In this document: one piece after another, positions 45,285-54,580 of the stretch
Layout: each line of letters starts with the position of its first letter
Position numbering within the stretch: the first letter of the stretch is position 1
Translations under genes and position numbers: made by a program
Notes under the pieces: model-generated
The model's input: the letters and a program-made list of their open reading frames with translations, nothing else
What the model was told of the DNA's origin: nothing
Database searches by the model: none
NCBI RefSeq assembly: GCF_009467825.1
Contig: NZ_WIOK01000005.1
Coordinates: 180,865 to 244,864, forward strand
Direction of reading: 5' to 3'
DNA from: Cyclobacterium xiamenense
GTDB lineage: Bacteria; Bacteroidota; Bacteroidia; Cytophagales; Cyclobacteriaceae
DNA: 64,000 nt

Positions 45285-46088
45285 CTACCCCTTCCTCCCC
45301 TTCAACTCCAGCTGCATGTCCCGAACCGCCCGGACCAGTTGCTGCAGGTCGGTTTCGGGTTCGGGGATTTCTTTGCTGGTGTAAGCATGAAATTTCCAGA
45401 TCTCCGCTACCTCGCCCACAGGCACGGTATAGGGTTCAAAGATCGGATTCAGCGAGCGAAGCAGCAGCTGCCCTGCGGCCTGTACGGTCACCAACTTAAA
45501 CACAAAATCCTGCTGCCCACTCAGGATCACCACGCAGGGGGTATCCGGCTTTAGGGCTGTCCAGTCGTCCTGGTACCGGGTGATGATATCGCTTCCCCCC
45601 GGAATGGGCAACATGGAATCCCCCACAGTAGGGAATATCCGGTAGGTACCCTGTCTCGGTAGATTGGGTAGGGAAAACCGGGGCAGGGAGGCAATAAACT
45701 CGGGGTCGTTGTACCCGGAAAGGTAGCCCGATTTGGCTTTGATGGGCACGTATTCCACGTTTTCTTGGTTGCCCTTGTCCACGCTGATGGCCAACACCCG
45801 CAGGTTGCCGCCCCGCATGTACACGTCGTTTCCGGCTTCCAGCTCCCGCAATTTCAGCTCTCCCAACGTGCGCAGGTCTACCCGTATCAGGCTGTCAATG
45901 CTGATCCCGAAATAACTGGAGATGCCCAGAAAATCCTCCGGGGAGGGTGCCTTGGTCTGCCCGGATTCCAGGGCATTGAGTTTGGACCGGGTAAGTGCCA
46001 GTTCGGCCGCCAGCCCTTGCTGGGTCAAGCCCTTCCGCTCCCGGAGAAATTTCAGGTTAGCTGGAAAAAAGTTTTTTGACTTTTTCAT
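45285..46088 (-). CDS. XRE-family regulator with S24 (LexA-like) peptidase domain
   Basis: A 267-residue two-domain regulator. An HTH domain lies at about 9-65 (FLRERKGLTQQGLAAELALT). The C-terminal S24 domain has the catalytic Ser158 (TVGDSMLPIPGGS) and Lys198 (DFVFKLV). Where self-cleaving relatives have Ala-Gly, this protein has Ser120-Gly121 (KAKSGYLSGY). It is divergent from imuA with only 61 bases between the starts, and a 21-bp palindrome lies in that gap. It therefore probably represses the mutagenesis cassette and itself, and is inactivated by RecA-stimulated cleavage upon DNA damage; this takes the place of LexA control seen in other phyla (inference from family and layout). Confidence 0.88.
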   Translation of the reverse strand: MKKSKNFFPANLKFLRERKGLTQQGLAAELALTRSKLNALESGQTKAPSPEDFLGISSYFGISIDSLIRVDLRTLGELKLRELEAGNDVYMRGGNLRVLAISVDKGNQENVEYVPIKAKSGYLSGYNDPEFIASLPRFSLPNLPRQGTYRIFPTVGDSMLPIPGGSDIITRYQDDWTALKPDTPCVVILSGQQDFVFKLVTVQAAGQLLLRSLNPIFEPYTVPVGEVAEIWKFHAYTSKEIPEPETDLQQLVRAVRDMQLELKGRKG

Positions 46089-46116
46089 CGAAGTTTGGTA
46101 GTATTAGAGTCAACGA

Positions 46117-46137
46117 TTTGATACGAATCGTGTCAAA
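46117..46137. promoter_or_regulatory. Candidate operator of the mutagenesis cassette
   Basis: A 21-bp palindrome with one mismatch: TTTGATACG, centre AAT, CGTGTCAAA. It sits between the divergent regulator and imuA starts, 12 bases before the GTG start of imuA. This is the natural binding site for the XRE-S24 protein encoded to the left. Confidence 0.7.
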
Positions 46138-46149
46138 TATAGGCATTCT

Positions 46150-46905
46150 GTGAAAACGATGAAAGGAAATAGTGATAAAATAGATCGGCTGCAGGCGTTA
46201 AAGCAGGAAATCATGGCCCTGGAAGGATACCTTCCCCCAAAAGGGCAGCAACCGGATTCCAGGCTGCAGCTGGGTCCCTTGCATGCGGCCTTCCCGGGCG
46301 GGGCATTTCCCCTGGCCGCCAACCACGAATTTATCAGTCGTACCCCATCCGAGGCGGCTTCCACCCAGGGCTTTTTGGCCGTGCTTCTGGGCATGCTTCT
46401 GCAAAAAGGCGGATTTTGCCTTTGGCTGGGGACCCGCCCGCAGGTCTTTCCTCCCGCCCTGAAGCGTTTTGGAGTCACCCCCGAACGGGTGGTTTTTGTG
46501 AACGTGCCCAGGGAAAAAGACCTGCTGTGGACGCTGGAGCAGGCCCTCAGTTGCGAAGCCCTGGTAGCGGTGGTCGGGGAAATCAGGGAATTGGGTTTCT
46601 CCGAATCCCAGCGCCTGCAATTGGCAGTAGAGCGGAGCCGTGTCACCGGCTTCGTGCACCGCCATCAGCCCCGTAGCCTGCATGCCCTGGCCTGTGCTAC
46701 CCGCTGGAAGGTGGCCCCGGTTCCGACACCCATGCCGACGGGCATGCCGGGACTGGGCTTTCCTGTCTGGAAGGTAGGCTTGATGAAGGTCCGAAACGGA
46801 AGACCGGGCGACTGGCAGCTGCAATGGGACGGGCAGGGTTTTCAGGAAGTTTTCCGGGAGGAGAAGCGGCAAGCAATTACCCAAAACAGCAGAAAGTATG
46901 CCTAA
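46150..46905 (+). CDS. imuA: ImuA-like RecA-fold protein of the translesion cassette
   Basis: A 251-residue RecA-related protein. The start is a GTG at 46150 (MKTMKGN), or possibly the ATG three codons later. Segments FCLWLGTRPQVFPPALKRFG, VVFVNVPREKDLLWTLEQAL and LVAVVGEIRELGFSESQRLQ match ImuA/SulA-like proteins of ImuA-ImuB-DnaE2 operons, with the degenerate Walker region of the family. ImuA is thought to assist assembly of the mutasome that copies damaged DNA. It overlaps imuB by eight bases, so translation is coupled. Confidence 0.88.
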   Translation: MKTMKGNSDKIDRLQALKQEIMALEGYLPPKGQQPDSRLQLGPLHAAFPGGAFPLAANHEFISRTPSEAASTQGFLAVLLGMLLQKGGFCLWLGTRPQVFPPALKRFGVTPERVVFVNVPREKDLLWTLEQALSCEALVAVVGEIRELGFSESQRLQLAVERSRVTGFVHRHQPRSLHALACATRWKVAPVPTPMPTGMPGLGFPVWKVGLMKVRNGRPGDWQLQWDGQGFQEVFREEKRQAITQNSRKYA

Positions 46906-48388
46906 GCGTTTTCTATCCCTCTGGTTTTGTCACCTGACCACGGACCGGCTGTCCATTCGACATCCGGAACTCCGGGGAAAGCCCTTCGTATTGGCCGGCA
47001 ACGAACGGGGTCGGGCCATCGTGCAGGCGAGCAGTCGGGAAGCCTTTGCACGGGGCATTCGTCCGGGAAGGGCCGTGGCAGATGCCCGGGCCATTTTTCC
47101 GGATATACGGGTCTTTCCCGACAGGCCCGGTTGGGGAAAGCGGCTCCTCTACCGGCTGGCCGAGTGGTGCCTGCGGTACACCCCACTTCCCGCTGTCGAT
47201 CCTCCTTCCGGACTGATGCTGGATATTTCGGGTTGTCCACATCTTTGGGGAAGCGAATCGGCCTACCTGCGGGACCTGGTATCCGCCCTGGAAGGCAAAG
47301 GCTACCGGGTACGGGCGGCCATCGCCGATACCATTGGGGCAGCCTGGGCACTGGCCCGGTACGGGGAACAGGGCAGCATAGCCGAAGTGGGAGGGCAGCG
47401 GGAAGCCTTGCTGCCCTTGCCTCCATCTGCTCTTCGCCTGGAATCGCGGACGCTGGAGGGGCTGGAAAAACTGGGTTTCCGGCAAATCCAGCAGTTTATC
47501 GACCTGCCGGCGGCTACCTTGCGCAGGCGATTTGGGGAGGGGCTGCTGCTTCGGTTGGGGCAGGCCCTGGGTAGGGAAGCGGAAGCCTTTCAACCGGTAC
47601 AGCCCCGGGTTCCCTACGAAGAGCAGTTGCCCTGCCTGGAGCCCATTCGCACGGCCAAAGGCATCGAAATCGCTCTCCGGCAGTTGCTGGATACCCTCTG
47701 TCAGCGCTTGAGCAGGGAAGGGAAGGGGCTGCGCAAGGCGGTATTCAAAGGTCTGCGGGTAGACGGAAAAACGGTGGAAATCACCATTGGCACCGGTCGG
47801 GCTTCCCACAATCCGGTGCACCTTTTCCGGCTCTTTGCCCTGAAAATCCCCTTGCTGGAGCCGGCCTTGGGAATAGAGTTATTTAGCCTGGAAGGATTGC
47901 TGGTGGAAAAGGTGCAGCTGCCACAGGAGCAACTCTGGCACCGATCCGGGGATCCGGCTGCGGTGGCAGAACTGCTGGACCGGATAGGAGCCAAACTGGG
48001 TTCGGGCCGCATGCACCGTTTCCTGCCTCAGGAGCGGCATTGGCCGGAACATTCGGTGCGGCCTGCGCTTTCCTTTGACGAAAAACCCGATACGGGCTGG
48101 CCCGATTTGGTGCGTCCCCTGCACCTGCTGCCTGTACCCGAACCCATTACGGTCATGGTACCCTTGCCCGATTACCCTCCGGTGCATTTCAAGCACAAGG
48201 GCGAGCTGGTTCGCGTGGCTCGCGCCGACGGACCGGAGCGCATCGAGCAGGAATGGTGGCTGCAAACCGGGCCGCCCCGGGATTATTACTGTGTGGAAGA
48301 TACGGAAGGGGGCAGGTACTGGCTTTTCCGGCTGGGACTTTATGGAAAAGGGGAACCCCAATGGTTTTTGCACGGCTATTTTTCCTGA
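46898..48388 (+). CDS. imuB: ImuB, Y-family polymerase-like mutasome subunit
   Basis: A 496-residue Y-family-like protein. The N-terminus (LSLWFCHLTTDRLSIRHPEL, PFVLAGNERGRAIVQASSRE) and LMLDISGCPHLWGSE are typical of ImuB. The usual N-terminal DxD of active Y polymerases is absent (the motif is CHLTTD), as in other ImuB proteins, which act as a scaffold joining DnaE2 to the sliding clamp instead of making DNA. A helix-hairpin-helix-like part follows (LEKLGFRQIQQFIDLPAATL), then a little-finger-like C-terminal region. It lies between imuA (8-base overlap) and dnaE2 (39-base gap). Confidence 0.92.
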   Translation: MPKRFLSLWFCHLTTDRLSIRHPELRGKPFVLAGNERGRAIVQASSREAFARGIRPGRAVADARAIFPDIRVFPDRPGWGKRLLYRLAEWCLRYTPLPAVDPPSGLMLDISGCPHLWGSESAYLRDLVSALEGKGYRVRAAIADTIGAAWALARYGEQGSIAEVGGQREALLPLPPSALRLESRTLEGLEKLGFRQIQQFIDLPAATLRRRFGEGLLLRLGQALGREAEAFQPVQPRVPYEEQLPCLEPIRTAKGIEIALRQLLDTLCQRLSREGKGLRKAVFKGLRVDGKTVEITIGTGRASHNPVHLFRLFALKIPLLEPALGIELFSLEGLLVEKVQLPQEQLWHRSGDPAAVAELLDRIGAKLGSGRMHRFLPQERHWPEHSVRPALSFDEKPDTGWPDLVRPLHLLPVPEPITVMVPLPDYPPVHFKHKGELVRVARADGPERIEQEWWLQTGPPRDYYCVEDTEGGRYWLFRLGLYGKGEPQWFLHGYFS

Positions 48389-48427
48389 CCCCAAGCGATT
48401 TATTCAACCTATTGATACCAATAAATC

Positions 48428-51400
48428 ATGCAAGCAACTCCCTACAGCGAATTGCAAGTAACCTCCAACTTCTCCTTTCTGCGGGGAGGTTCGCATCCGG
48501 AAGAATTGGTGCAGCGGGGCATTGAGCTGGGGTACGAAGCCCTGGCCCTGACCGACCGAAACACCCTGGCGGGAATTGTCCGGGCACACGCGGCAGCCAG
48601 GGAATCCGGCCTGCGCTTTATTCCGGCCTGCCGCCTGGACTTGCTGGATGGTCCCAGCCTGTTGGCCTATCCCAAAGATCGGGACGCGTACGGGCGACTC
48701 TCTTCCCTGCTTACCCTGGGCAATCTTCGGGCAGAGAAGGGGATCTGCCACCTGTACAAGGCGGATGTATACGCCCATGCCCGGGACAGCGTATTTATTG
48801 CCGTTCCTCCAACCAGCCTGAATACCCACCTGGATTTTGAACCGTCCTTTTATTCTGCTCTGGAGGAATACCGGGAGGCCTTGGGCGACAGCCTTTACCT
48901 GGCCGCCGCTTTTGCCTACAATGGCAGCGATCAGAAACGGCTGTTTCGGATGGCGCAGCTGGAAGAAAGCCTGGGAGTTCCCCTGGTGGCGGTCAACGAC
49001 GTGTACTACCATGCCTCGGGAAGGAGGGCTCTGCAAGACGTGTTGACCTGTATCCGGGAAAAGTGTACCATTCAACATGCCGGATTTCGCCTGCATCCCA
49101 ATGCCGAGCGTTTCCTGAAATCCCGGGAAGAAATGTACCGCCTGTTTCGGGAGTACCCGGCTGCCCTTCGCCGGGCGGTGGAAATCGCCGCCTCTTGTCA
49201 GTTTTCTCTGGATCAGTTGACCTACCAATACCCCGAGGAAATCAGCAGTGAAGGGCGTAGTCCACAGGAGGAGTTGGAATTGCGTACCTGGGAGGGAGCC
49301 CGGGGCAGTTTTGGGGAGCAAATCTCCGAAACCCTTCAGAATACCATCCGGCACGAGTTGGAATTCATTGCCCGGAAAGAGTACGCTTCCTATTTTCTGA
49401 CGGTATACGACCTGGTGCGTTTTGCCCGAAAGCGGGGCATCCTCTGTCAGGGGCGTGGTTCGGCGGCCAATTCAGTGGTTTGCTATTGCCTGGGCATCAC
49501 CTCGGTAGACCCCTCCAAGTTCAAGTTGCTGTTTGCCCGCTTTATGTCCGATGCCCGGAACGAACCTCCGGATATTGACGTGGATTTTGAGCACGAGCGC
49601 CGCGAAGAAGTGATGCAGTACATTTACGAAAAGTACGGACGGGACCGGGCGGGCATTGTGGCCACTGTCACCCGGTTACATTGGAAGGGGGCGGTGAGGG
49701 ATGTAGGCAAAGCCATGGGCTTGTCGCTGGATGCGGTGGACCGGCTTGCCAAGTCAGGACACGAACTGACCAAAGAATGGCTGCAAGGCGAGAACGTGTC
49801 TTCACAGGGATTTGATCCCCGGGATTCCCATTTGCGAAAAACGCTGCTCCTCACCTGGCAGTACATGGGGTTTCCCCGGCAGTTGGGCCAGCATACCGGG
49901 GGCTTTGTGATCACCCGGGACCAGCTCTCCAACCTCTGTCCGGTACTGCATGCGCGGATGGAAAACCGGACCTGCATCGAATGGGACAAAGACGATATCG
50001 ATGCCCTGGGTTTTCTGAAAGTGGACGTGCTGGCATTGGGCATGTTGACCTGCATACGCAAGGCGTTTGACCTGGTCCGGTCCCATTACGGTCGGTACCT
50101 TACCCTGGCCAATATTCCACAGGACGACCCCCGGGTCTACGAGATGATCAGCCATGCCGACACGTTGGGCGTGTTTCAGATAGAAAGCCGCGCCCAAATG
50201 TCCATGTTGCCCCGTCTGAAGCCCAGGACCTTTTACGACCTGGTGATCGAGGTGGCGATTGTCCGACCCGGACCGATACAGGGAGACATGGTGCATCCCT
50301 ACCTCAAACGGCGCAGGGGAGAAGAGCCGGTGGAATATCCCTCCCGCGAATTGGAGGAGATCCTTGGCCGTACCCTGGGGGTGCCCCTGTTTCAGGAGCA
50401 GGCCATGGAGATTGCCATCGTGGCGGCAGGCTTTACCCCGGCAGAAGCGGATGGATTGCGGCGAAGCATGGCGACCTTCAAGGCGCATGGGCTGGTGAGC
50501 CAGTACGAGAAAAAGCTGGTAGGGGGCATGGTGGCCCGGGGCTACCAAGAGGATTTTGCCAGGCGGGTGTTCCGGCAGCTGGAAGGGTTTGGCAGCTACG
50601 GTTTTCCCGAAAGCCATGCGGCCAGTTTCGCCTTGCTGGTCTACGTTTCCTGTTGGCTGAAGTACCACTATCCGGATGTTTTCGCTACGGCCCTGCTCAA
50701 TAGCCAACCCATGGGTTTTTACCGACCGGCACAGATCGTTACCGATGCCCGCAAGCACGGAGTAGAGGTAAGGCCGGTGGATGTAAACCGTTCCTTCTGG
50801 GACCACGTGTTTGAGGAAAAATCCGGTCAGCACCTGTCCATTCGGCTGGGATTCCGGCAGGTAAAGGGCCTGCACGAGACCGACATGCAGCTGCTGGTAG
50901 AGCAGCGGAAAAAACCCTATGTCCATATCACCGACCTGATCAATGCCGGGGTACCCAAGGCTGCTCTGGAGCGCCTGGCCGATGCGGATGCCTTTCGATC
51001 CCTGGGTCTGGACCGCAGGCAAGCCCTTTGGGAAGTATTGGCCCTTCAGGGCAGGCCCATCGGGGTTTTTACGGGGCAGGTGCAGGAGACACCCCGGGAA
51101 AAGGAGGTGTCCCTGCCTGCCATTCCTCCCATGGAGCAGGTACTCCGGGATTATGCCGCCACCACCCTTTCCCTGAAATCCCATCCCCTAAGCCATTTGC
51201 GGGACCAACTGGATCAGTTGCGCGTGAGCCCCACGTCCCATTTGGGAAAAATGAAGGACGGGGCTTTTGTCAAGGTTTGCGGCCTGATTACCGTGAGGCA
51301 GCGGCCAGGTACGGCCAAGGGGGTGCTTTTCATTACCGTCGAAGACGAGACTGGCTTTGCTAACCTGGTGGTATGGGCCAAGACCTTTGAGAAATACCGG

Positions 51401-51637
51401 TCCGTTATCCTGCAGTCCAAACTGCTGATGGTGTCCGGGAAACTACAAATAGAAGGAGAGGTAATCCACGTGGTGGTGCGCGCTTGTTACAACCTAAACA
51501 AGCTGCTGCAACCCAGTTCGGTGGAACAAAACCGCAGGTCGACAGGGAAGGGAGAAGCAGGCGGGGAAGTTTCCCAGCGCCCTTCTGGAGAAAAGGGGCA
51601 ACAGGGGGAACTGTTTCCCTCCAGGGACTTTAAATGA
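48428..51637 (+). CDS. dnaE2: Error-prone DNA polymerase III alpha subunit DnaE2
   Basis: A 1069-residue C-family polymerase. An N-terminal PHP domain (about 5-200: SNFSFLRGGSHPEELVQRG, ALTDRNTLAG), the polymerase core with GRGSAANSVVCYCLGIT and the catalytic PDIDVDF at 381-387 (D382, D384, D386), a helix-hairpin-helix part (about 830) and an OB fold (VKVCGLITVRQRPGTAKGVL) are all present. The start PYSELQVTSNFSFLRG and the length close to 1050 are typical of DnaE2 and not of the replicative DnaE1. It performs mutagenic bypass of DNA lesions together with ImuA and ImuB. GC content of the cassette appears well above that of the neighbouring repeat zone. Confidence 0.95.
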   Translation: MQATPYSELQVTSNFSFLRGGSHPEELVQRGIELGYEALALTDRNTLAGIVRAHAAARESGLRFIPACRLDLLDGPSLLAYPKDRDAYGRLSSLLTLGNLRAEKGICHLYKADVYAHARDSVFIAVPPTSLNTHLDFEPSFYSALEEYREALGDSLYLAAAFAYNGSDQKRLFRMAQLEESLGVPLVAVNDVYYHASGRRALQDVLTCIREKCTIQHAGFRLHPNAERFLKSREEMYRLFREYPAALRRAVEIAASCQFSLDQLTYQYPEEISSEGRSPQEELELRTWEGARGSFGEQISETLQNTIRHELEFIARKEYASYFLTVYDLVRFARKRGILCQGRGSAANSVVCYCLGITSVDPSKFKLLFARFMSDARNEPPDIDVDFEHERREEVMQYIYEKYGRDRAGIVATVTRLHWKGAVRDVGKAMGLSLDAVDRLAKSGHELTKEWLQGENVSSQGFDPRDSHLRKTLLLTWQYMGFPRQLGQHTGGFVITRDQLSNLCPVLHARMENRTCIEWDKDDIDALGFLKVDVLALGMLTCIRKAFDLVRSHYGRYLTLANIPQDDPRVYEMISHADTLGVFQIESRAQMSMLPRLKPRTFYDLVIEVAIVRPGPIQGDMVHPYLKRRRGEEPVEYPSRELEEILGRTLGVPLFQEQAMEIAIVAAGFTPAEADGLRRSMATFKAHGLVSQYEKKLVGGMVARGYQEDFARRVFRQLEGFGSYGFPESHAASFALLVYVSCWLKYHYPDVFATALLNSQPMGFYRPAQIVTDARKHGVEVRPVDVNRSFWDHVFEEKSGQHLSIRLGFRQVKGLHETDMQLLVEQRKKPYVHITDLINAGVPKAALERLADADAFRSLGLDRRQALWEVLALQGRPIGVFTGQVQETPREKEVSLPAIPPMEQVLRDYAATTLSLKSHPLSHLRDQLDQLRVSPTSHLGKMKDGAFVKVCGLITVRQRPGTAKGVLFITVEDETGFANLVVWAKTFEKYRSVILQSKLLMVSGKLQIEGEVIHVVVRACYNLNKLLQPSSVEQNRRSTGKGEAGGEVSQRPSGEKGQQGELFPSRDFK

Positions 51638-51814
51638 GGAGGTTCAGGTAATGCCTTGCTCCCATCCGTCGGTTTTGGTGCCGGGAAATACCTGGAAAAC
51701 TCTCCGTGACAGGAAATGGAGGTTTTTTTTACCTGATTTTTATCATACATTGACTTGACCTTTGCAACGGCTTTTCTCAGGAAAGTTGATGAATTTGGGA
51801 GATGAAAGCAATGT

Positions 51815-52588
51815 ATGGCACTACTGAATAAACTGAACACCCCTTTCTTTCAGGAAGTAGGAGAAATAGCCCGATTTACGGGGCGTTTTTTCCGGGAAGT
51901 CAGCAAGCCCCGGCAGGAGTGGGAGGAGTTTGTGAACCAAAGCTATTTTATTGGTTACAAGACCTTTACCCTCGTGGGTATCACCGCCTTCATCATGGGG
52001 CTGGTTTTGACCATTCAGTCACGCCCTACCTTGGTGGAATTTGGGGCGGCGTCTATGCTTCCATCCATGGTGTCTGTTTCGTTGGTCCGGGAGATCGCAC
52101 CCGTGATTACAGCCTTGATTTGTGCGGGTAAAATAGGCTCTGGAATTGGTGCGGAACTGGGATCGATGCGTGTGACCGAACAGATCGATGCGATGGAGGT
52201 CTCGGGAACCAATCCCTTCAAATACCTGGTCGTTACCCGCGTGTTGGCCTCCACCGTCATGGTACCCATTCTTTCCAGTCTGGCCATTGCGATTTCCTTG
52301 TACGGAGGGTATCTGGGAGCGAATCTGAAAGGAGATGTCAGTTGGCCCTTGTATTGGTACCAAGCCTACAAAGTATTGATTTTTGGGGATTTTGTACCGG
52401 CTATGGTCAAGACGGTATTCTTTGGCTTTGCCATTGGCATCGTGGGCTGCTACAAAGGCTATCATTCCCAAAAGGGAACCGAAGGTGTAGGAAGGTCTGC
52501 CACCACGGCAGTGATTGTGGCTTCGCTGTTGGTGTTTATTTTGGACTTGATAGCGGTGCAAGTTGCCGATGTCCTGGGACTTACCTGA
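51815..52588 (+). CDS. mlaE: MlaE-family ABC lipid transporter permease
   Basis: A 257-residue integral membrane protein of the MlaE/YrbE family. Recognisable stretches are SYFIGYKTFTLVGITAFIMG, SLVREIAPVITALICAGKIG, SGIGAELGSMRVTEQIDAME and GTNPFKYLVVTRVLAS; the last three form the conserved core of the family. It carries about five membrane segments. It begins a three-gene operon (permease, ATPase, MCE protein) that moves phospholipid between inner and outer membrane. The ATPase gene starts four bases after its stop. Confidence 0.95.
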   Translation: MALLNKLNTPFFQEVGEIARFTGRFFREVSKPRQEWEEFVNQSYFIGYKTFTLVGITAFIMGLVLTIQSRPTLVEFGAASMLPSMVSVSLVREIAPVITALICAGKIGSGIGAELGSMRVTEQIDAMEVSGTNPFKYLVVTRVLASTVMVPILSSLAIAISLYGGYLGANLKGDVSWPLYWYQAYKVLIFGDFVPAMVKTVFFGFAIGIVGCYKGYHSQKGTEGVGRSATTAVIVASLLVFILDLIAVQVADVLGLT

Positions 52589-52592
52589 TTTT

Positions 52593-53339
52593 ATGGCAAA
52601 AGGCGACTCCATCATCGAAGTAAAAAACCTGAATAAATCCTTTGGGCAGCATCACGTGCTTCGGGATTTTTCGCTTACTCTTTCGGAGGGAGAGAATCTG
52701 GTGATTCTTGGAAAATCAGGTTCCGGGAAATCCGTTTTGATCAAATGCATTATCCGATTGATCGAGCCGGACAGCGGGAGGATTACGGTTCTCGACCAGG
52801 ACATCAGCCTGCTGGATCAGGACGAAATGGACTTGCTTCGTGCCGATGTGGGGTTTTTGTTTCAAAGCAATGCACTCTACGACTCCATGACGGTCCGAAA
52901 AAATCTGGAATTTCCACTTCGCCGGCATTGGACAAAGGAGGAGCGTGCCAAAAATGCCGAGTCGGCGGTGAAAGAAGCATTGGAGGACGTGGGCTTGTTG
53001 CATACCATCGATATGATGCCTGCCGAACTCTCGGGAGGGATGCGCAAGCGAATTGCTCTGGCCCGGACAATCATTCTCAAGCCAAAGGTGATTTTATACG
53101 ATGAACCGACCACCGGTTTGGACCCGATTACCGCTAGAGAAATCAGTGAGCTGATGAACCGGATTCAAGAAAAATACAATACCGCTTCCGTCATCATATC
53201 GCACGACATGAATTGTATCCGAATGACTGCCAACCGTATCATCATGTTGATTGAGGGGAAGAATTATGCGGAAGGAACATTTGAAAACTTAATAAAATAC
53301 CAAGACCCCAAGGTGAGGGAATTCTTCGAAGGACTATGA
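52593..53339 (+). CDS. mlaF: MlaF-family ABC lipid transporter ATPase
   Basis: A 248-residue ATPase from the ATG of MAKGDSIIEVKNLNKSFG; a longer frame from 52563 would overlap the permease and add nothing. Walker A is GKSGSGKSV, the signature motif LSGGMRKRIALART, and Walker B VILYDEPTTGLDP followed by a switch His (IISHDMN). It powers the Mla-type lipid transporter on the inner face of the cytoplasmic membrane. Its stop overlaps the start of the MCE gene by four bases (ATGA). Confidence 0.96.
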   Translation: MAKGDSIIEVKNLNKSFGQHHVLRDFSLTLSEGENLVILGKSGSGKSVLIKCIIRLIEPDSGRITVLDQDISLLDQDEMDLLRADVGFLFQSNALYDSMTVRKNLEFPLRRHWTKEERAKNAESAVKEALEDVGLLHTIDMMPAELSGGMRKRIALARTIILKPKVILYDEPTTGLDPITAREISELMNRIQEKYNTASVIISHDMNCIRMTANRIIMLIEGKNYAEGTFENLIKYQDPKVREFFEGL

Positions 53340-54319
53340 GTACAGATAGAAAATTATCCAATGCGAAGCTTGGCGCGCTTGTGATCGCTGGCTTACTGTT
53401 TCTCGTCTTTTCGCTCTATATGATCGGGAGGAATCAGAATATCCTGGGAACATCCATGCACGTTTTTGTAGAAATGGAGGACGTGAATGGCTTACTTCCC
53501 GGGAACAATGTGCTGTACAAGGGAATGAATGTAGGCACGGTAAGTGATATCAATGTGTTGGATGAAAATACGATTCAGGTGGATCTATTGATTCGAAACA
53601 AAATGACCCCTTTCATTCTCAAAAATGCCCGAACCACCATCAATACCGATGGACTGATCGGGAATAAGATTCTGCAAATCCACCCACAGGAGGGAGATGC
53701 GCTGCCGATTGAAGAGGGAGATGTCTTGATTCCCCTGGAGCAAATTGGTACAGAGGACATGCTTCGGCAGCTCAACAGTTCGGGCGATTACCTGCAAAAT
53801 ACGCTGATGAACCTATCTGAAATCACAGAAAAGATCAATCAAAACCAGAATCTTTGGAATACGCTTTCAGATACACTTTTGCTGGTGGAGATGAAAGATG
53901 CGGTTCGCGTTTTCCGCCGTGCTGGGGATCAGGCGACTCAGATGGCCATGGCAGGGAAGGAATTGCTGGAAAACATCGAAAACGGGAATGGTTTGGCAGG
54001 TACCTTGATTTCGGATACGGTGCTGACAGCAAGAGTGGAGCAAAGCCTGGAGCAGATCGAATCGACCACGGCTGAGACACAGGGCCTCCTTCAGCAGCTC
54101 AATCCGCTGATCGAGGGAGTGAAAGCAGGCGAAGGAACTGCCGGGTTGATTTTGGAAGACTCGCTTTTCCGGGCTACCCTGATGCAGACACTAATCAATC
54201 TGGAGTCCAGCACCGAGAAGTTCAATACCAATATGGAAGCCATGCGGTCGAATTTTTTATTCAGAAGGTACTTCAAAAAGCTGGAAAAAGAGGAAAGGAA
54301 AGCGGCAAATCAGCATTGA
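53336..54319 (+). CDS. MCE-domain (MlaD-like) lipid-transport protein
   Basis: A 327-residue protein with one N-terminal membrane anchor (LGALVIAGLLFLVFSLYMIG) and an MCE domain (about 38-115: VFVEMEDVNGLLPGNNVLYK, GMNVGTVSDI, TDGLIGNKILQI). The C-terminal half is a helical, Gln/Leu-rich part (LQNTLMNLSEITEKINQNQN, LINLESSTEKFNTNMEAMRS) likely to form a bundle or tube reaching across the periplasm. It is the substrate-binding component of the transporter encoded just upstream. Such long MlaD-like proteins are usual in Bacteroidota. Confidence 0.93.
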   Translation: MSTDRKLSNAKLGALVIAGLLFLVFSLYMIGRNQNILGTSMHVFVEMEDVNGLLPGNNVLYKGMNVGTVSDINVLDENTIQVDLLIRNKMTPFILKNARTTINTDGLIGNKILQIHPQEGDALPIEEGDVLIPLEQIGTEDMLRQLNSSGDYLQNTLMNLSEITEKINQNQNLWNTLSDTLLLVEMKDAVRVFRRAGDQATQMAMAGKELLENIENGNGLAGTLISDTVLTARVEQSLEQIESTTAETQGLLQQLNPLIEGVKAGEGTAGLILEDSLFRATLMQTLINLESSTEKFNTNMEAMRSNFLFRRYFKKLEKEERKAANQH

Positions 54320-54580
54320 TTGGGACTGATTTTTCAGGTAGTTCCTCCCCTTGTCGCGCGATAATTTTCGCATGGTACCTATCGGTATGCTGGTAGAGCT
54401 GGGTGAAAGCAAAACTCGCCAAGCAATACTTCTGAGTAGGAAAGTTCGGTAATCAATTTATTATTATTAATTAACAAATACGTTAATGGCATGGTAATTG
54501 GACCGTTTTTAGTCCTGCCAGATTGGGAATGTCCAATCGGTAAGGAATGGAATCAATTAATAACCAAACTATTTTGTAAC

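Noticed and set aside
45228..45554. Plus-strand frame of 108 codons at the end of the S24 regulator
   Set aside because: It is the complement of the regulator's C-terminal coding sequence and has no recognisable domain.
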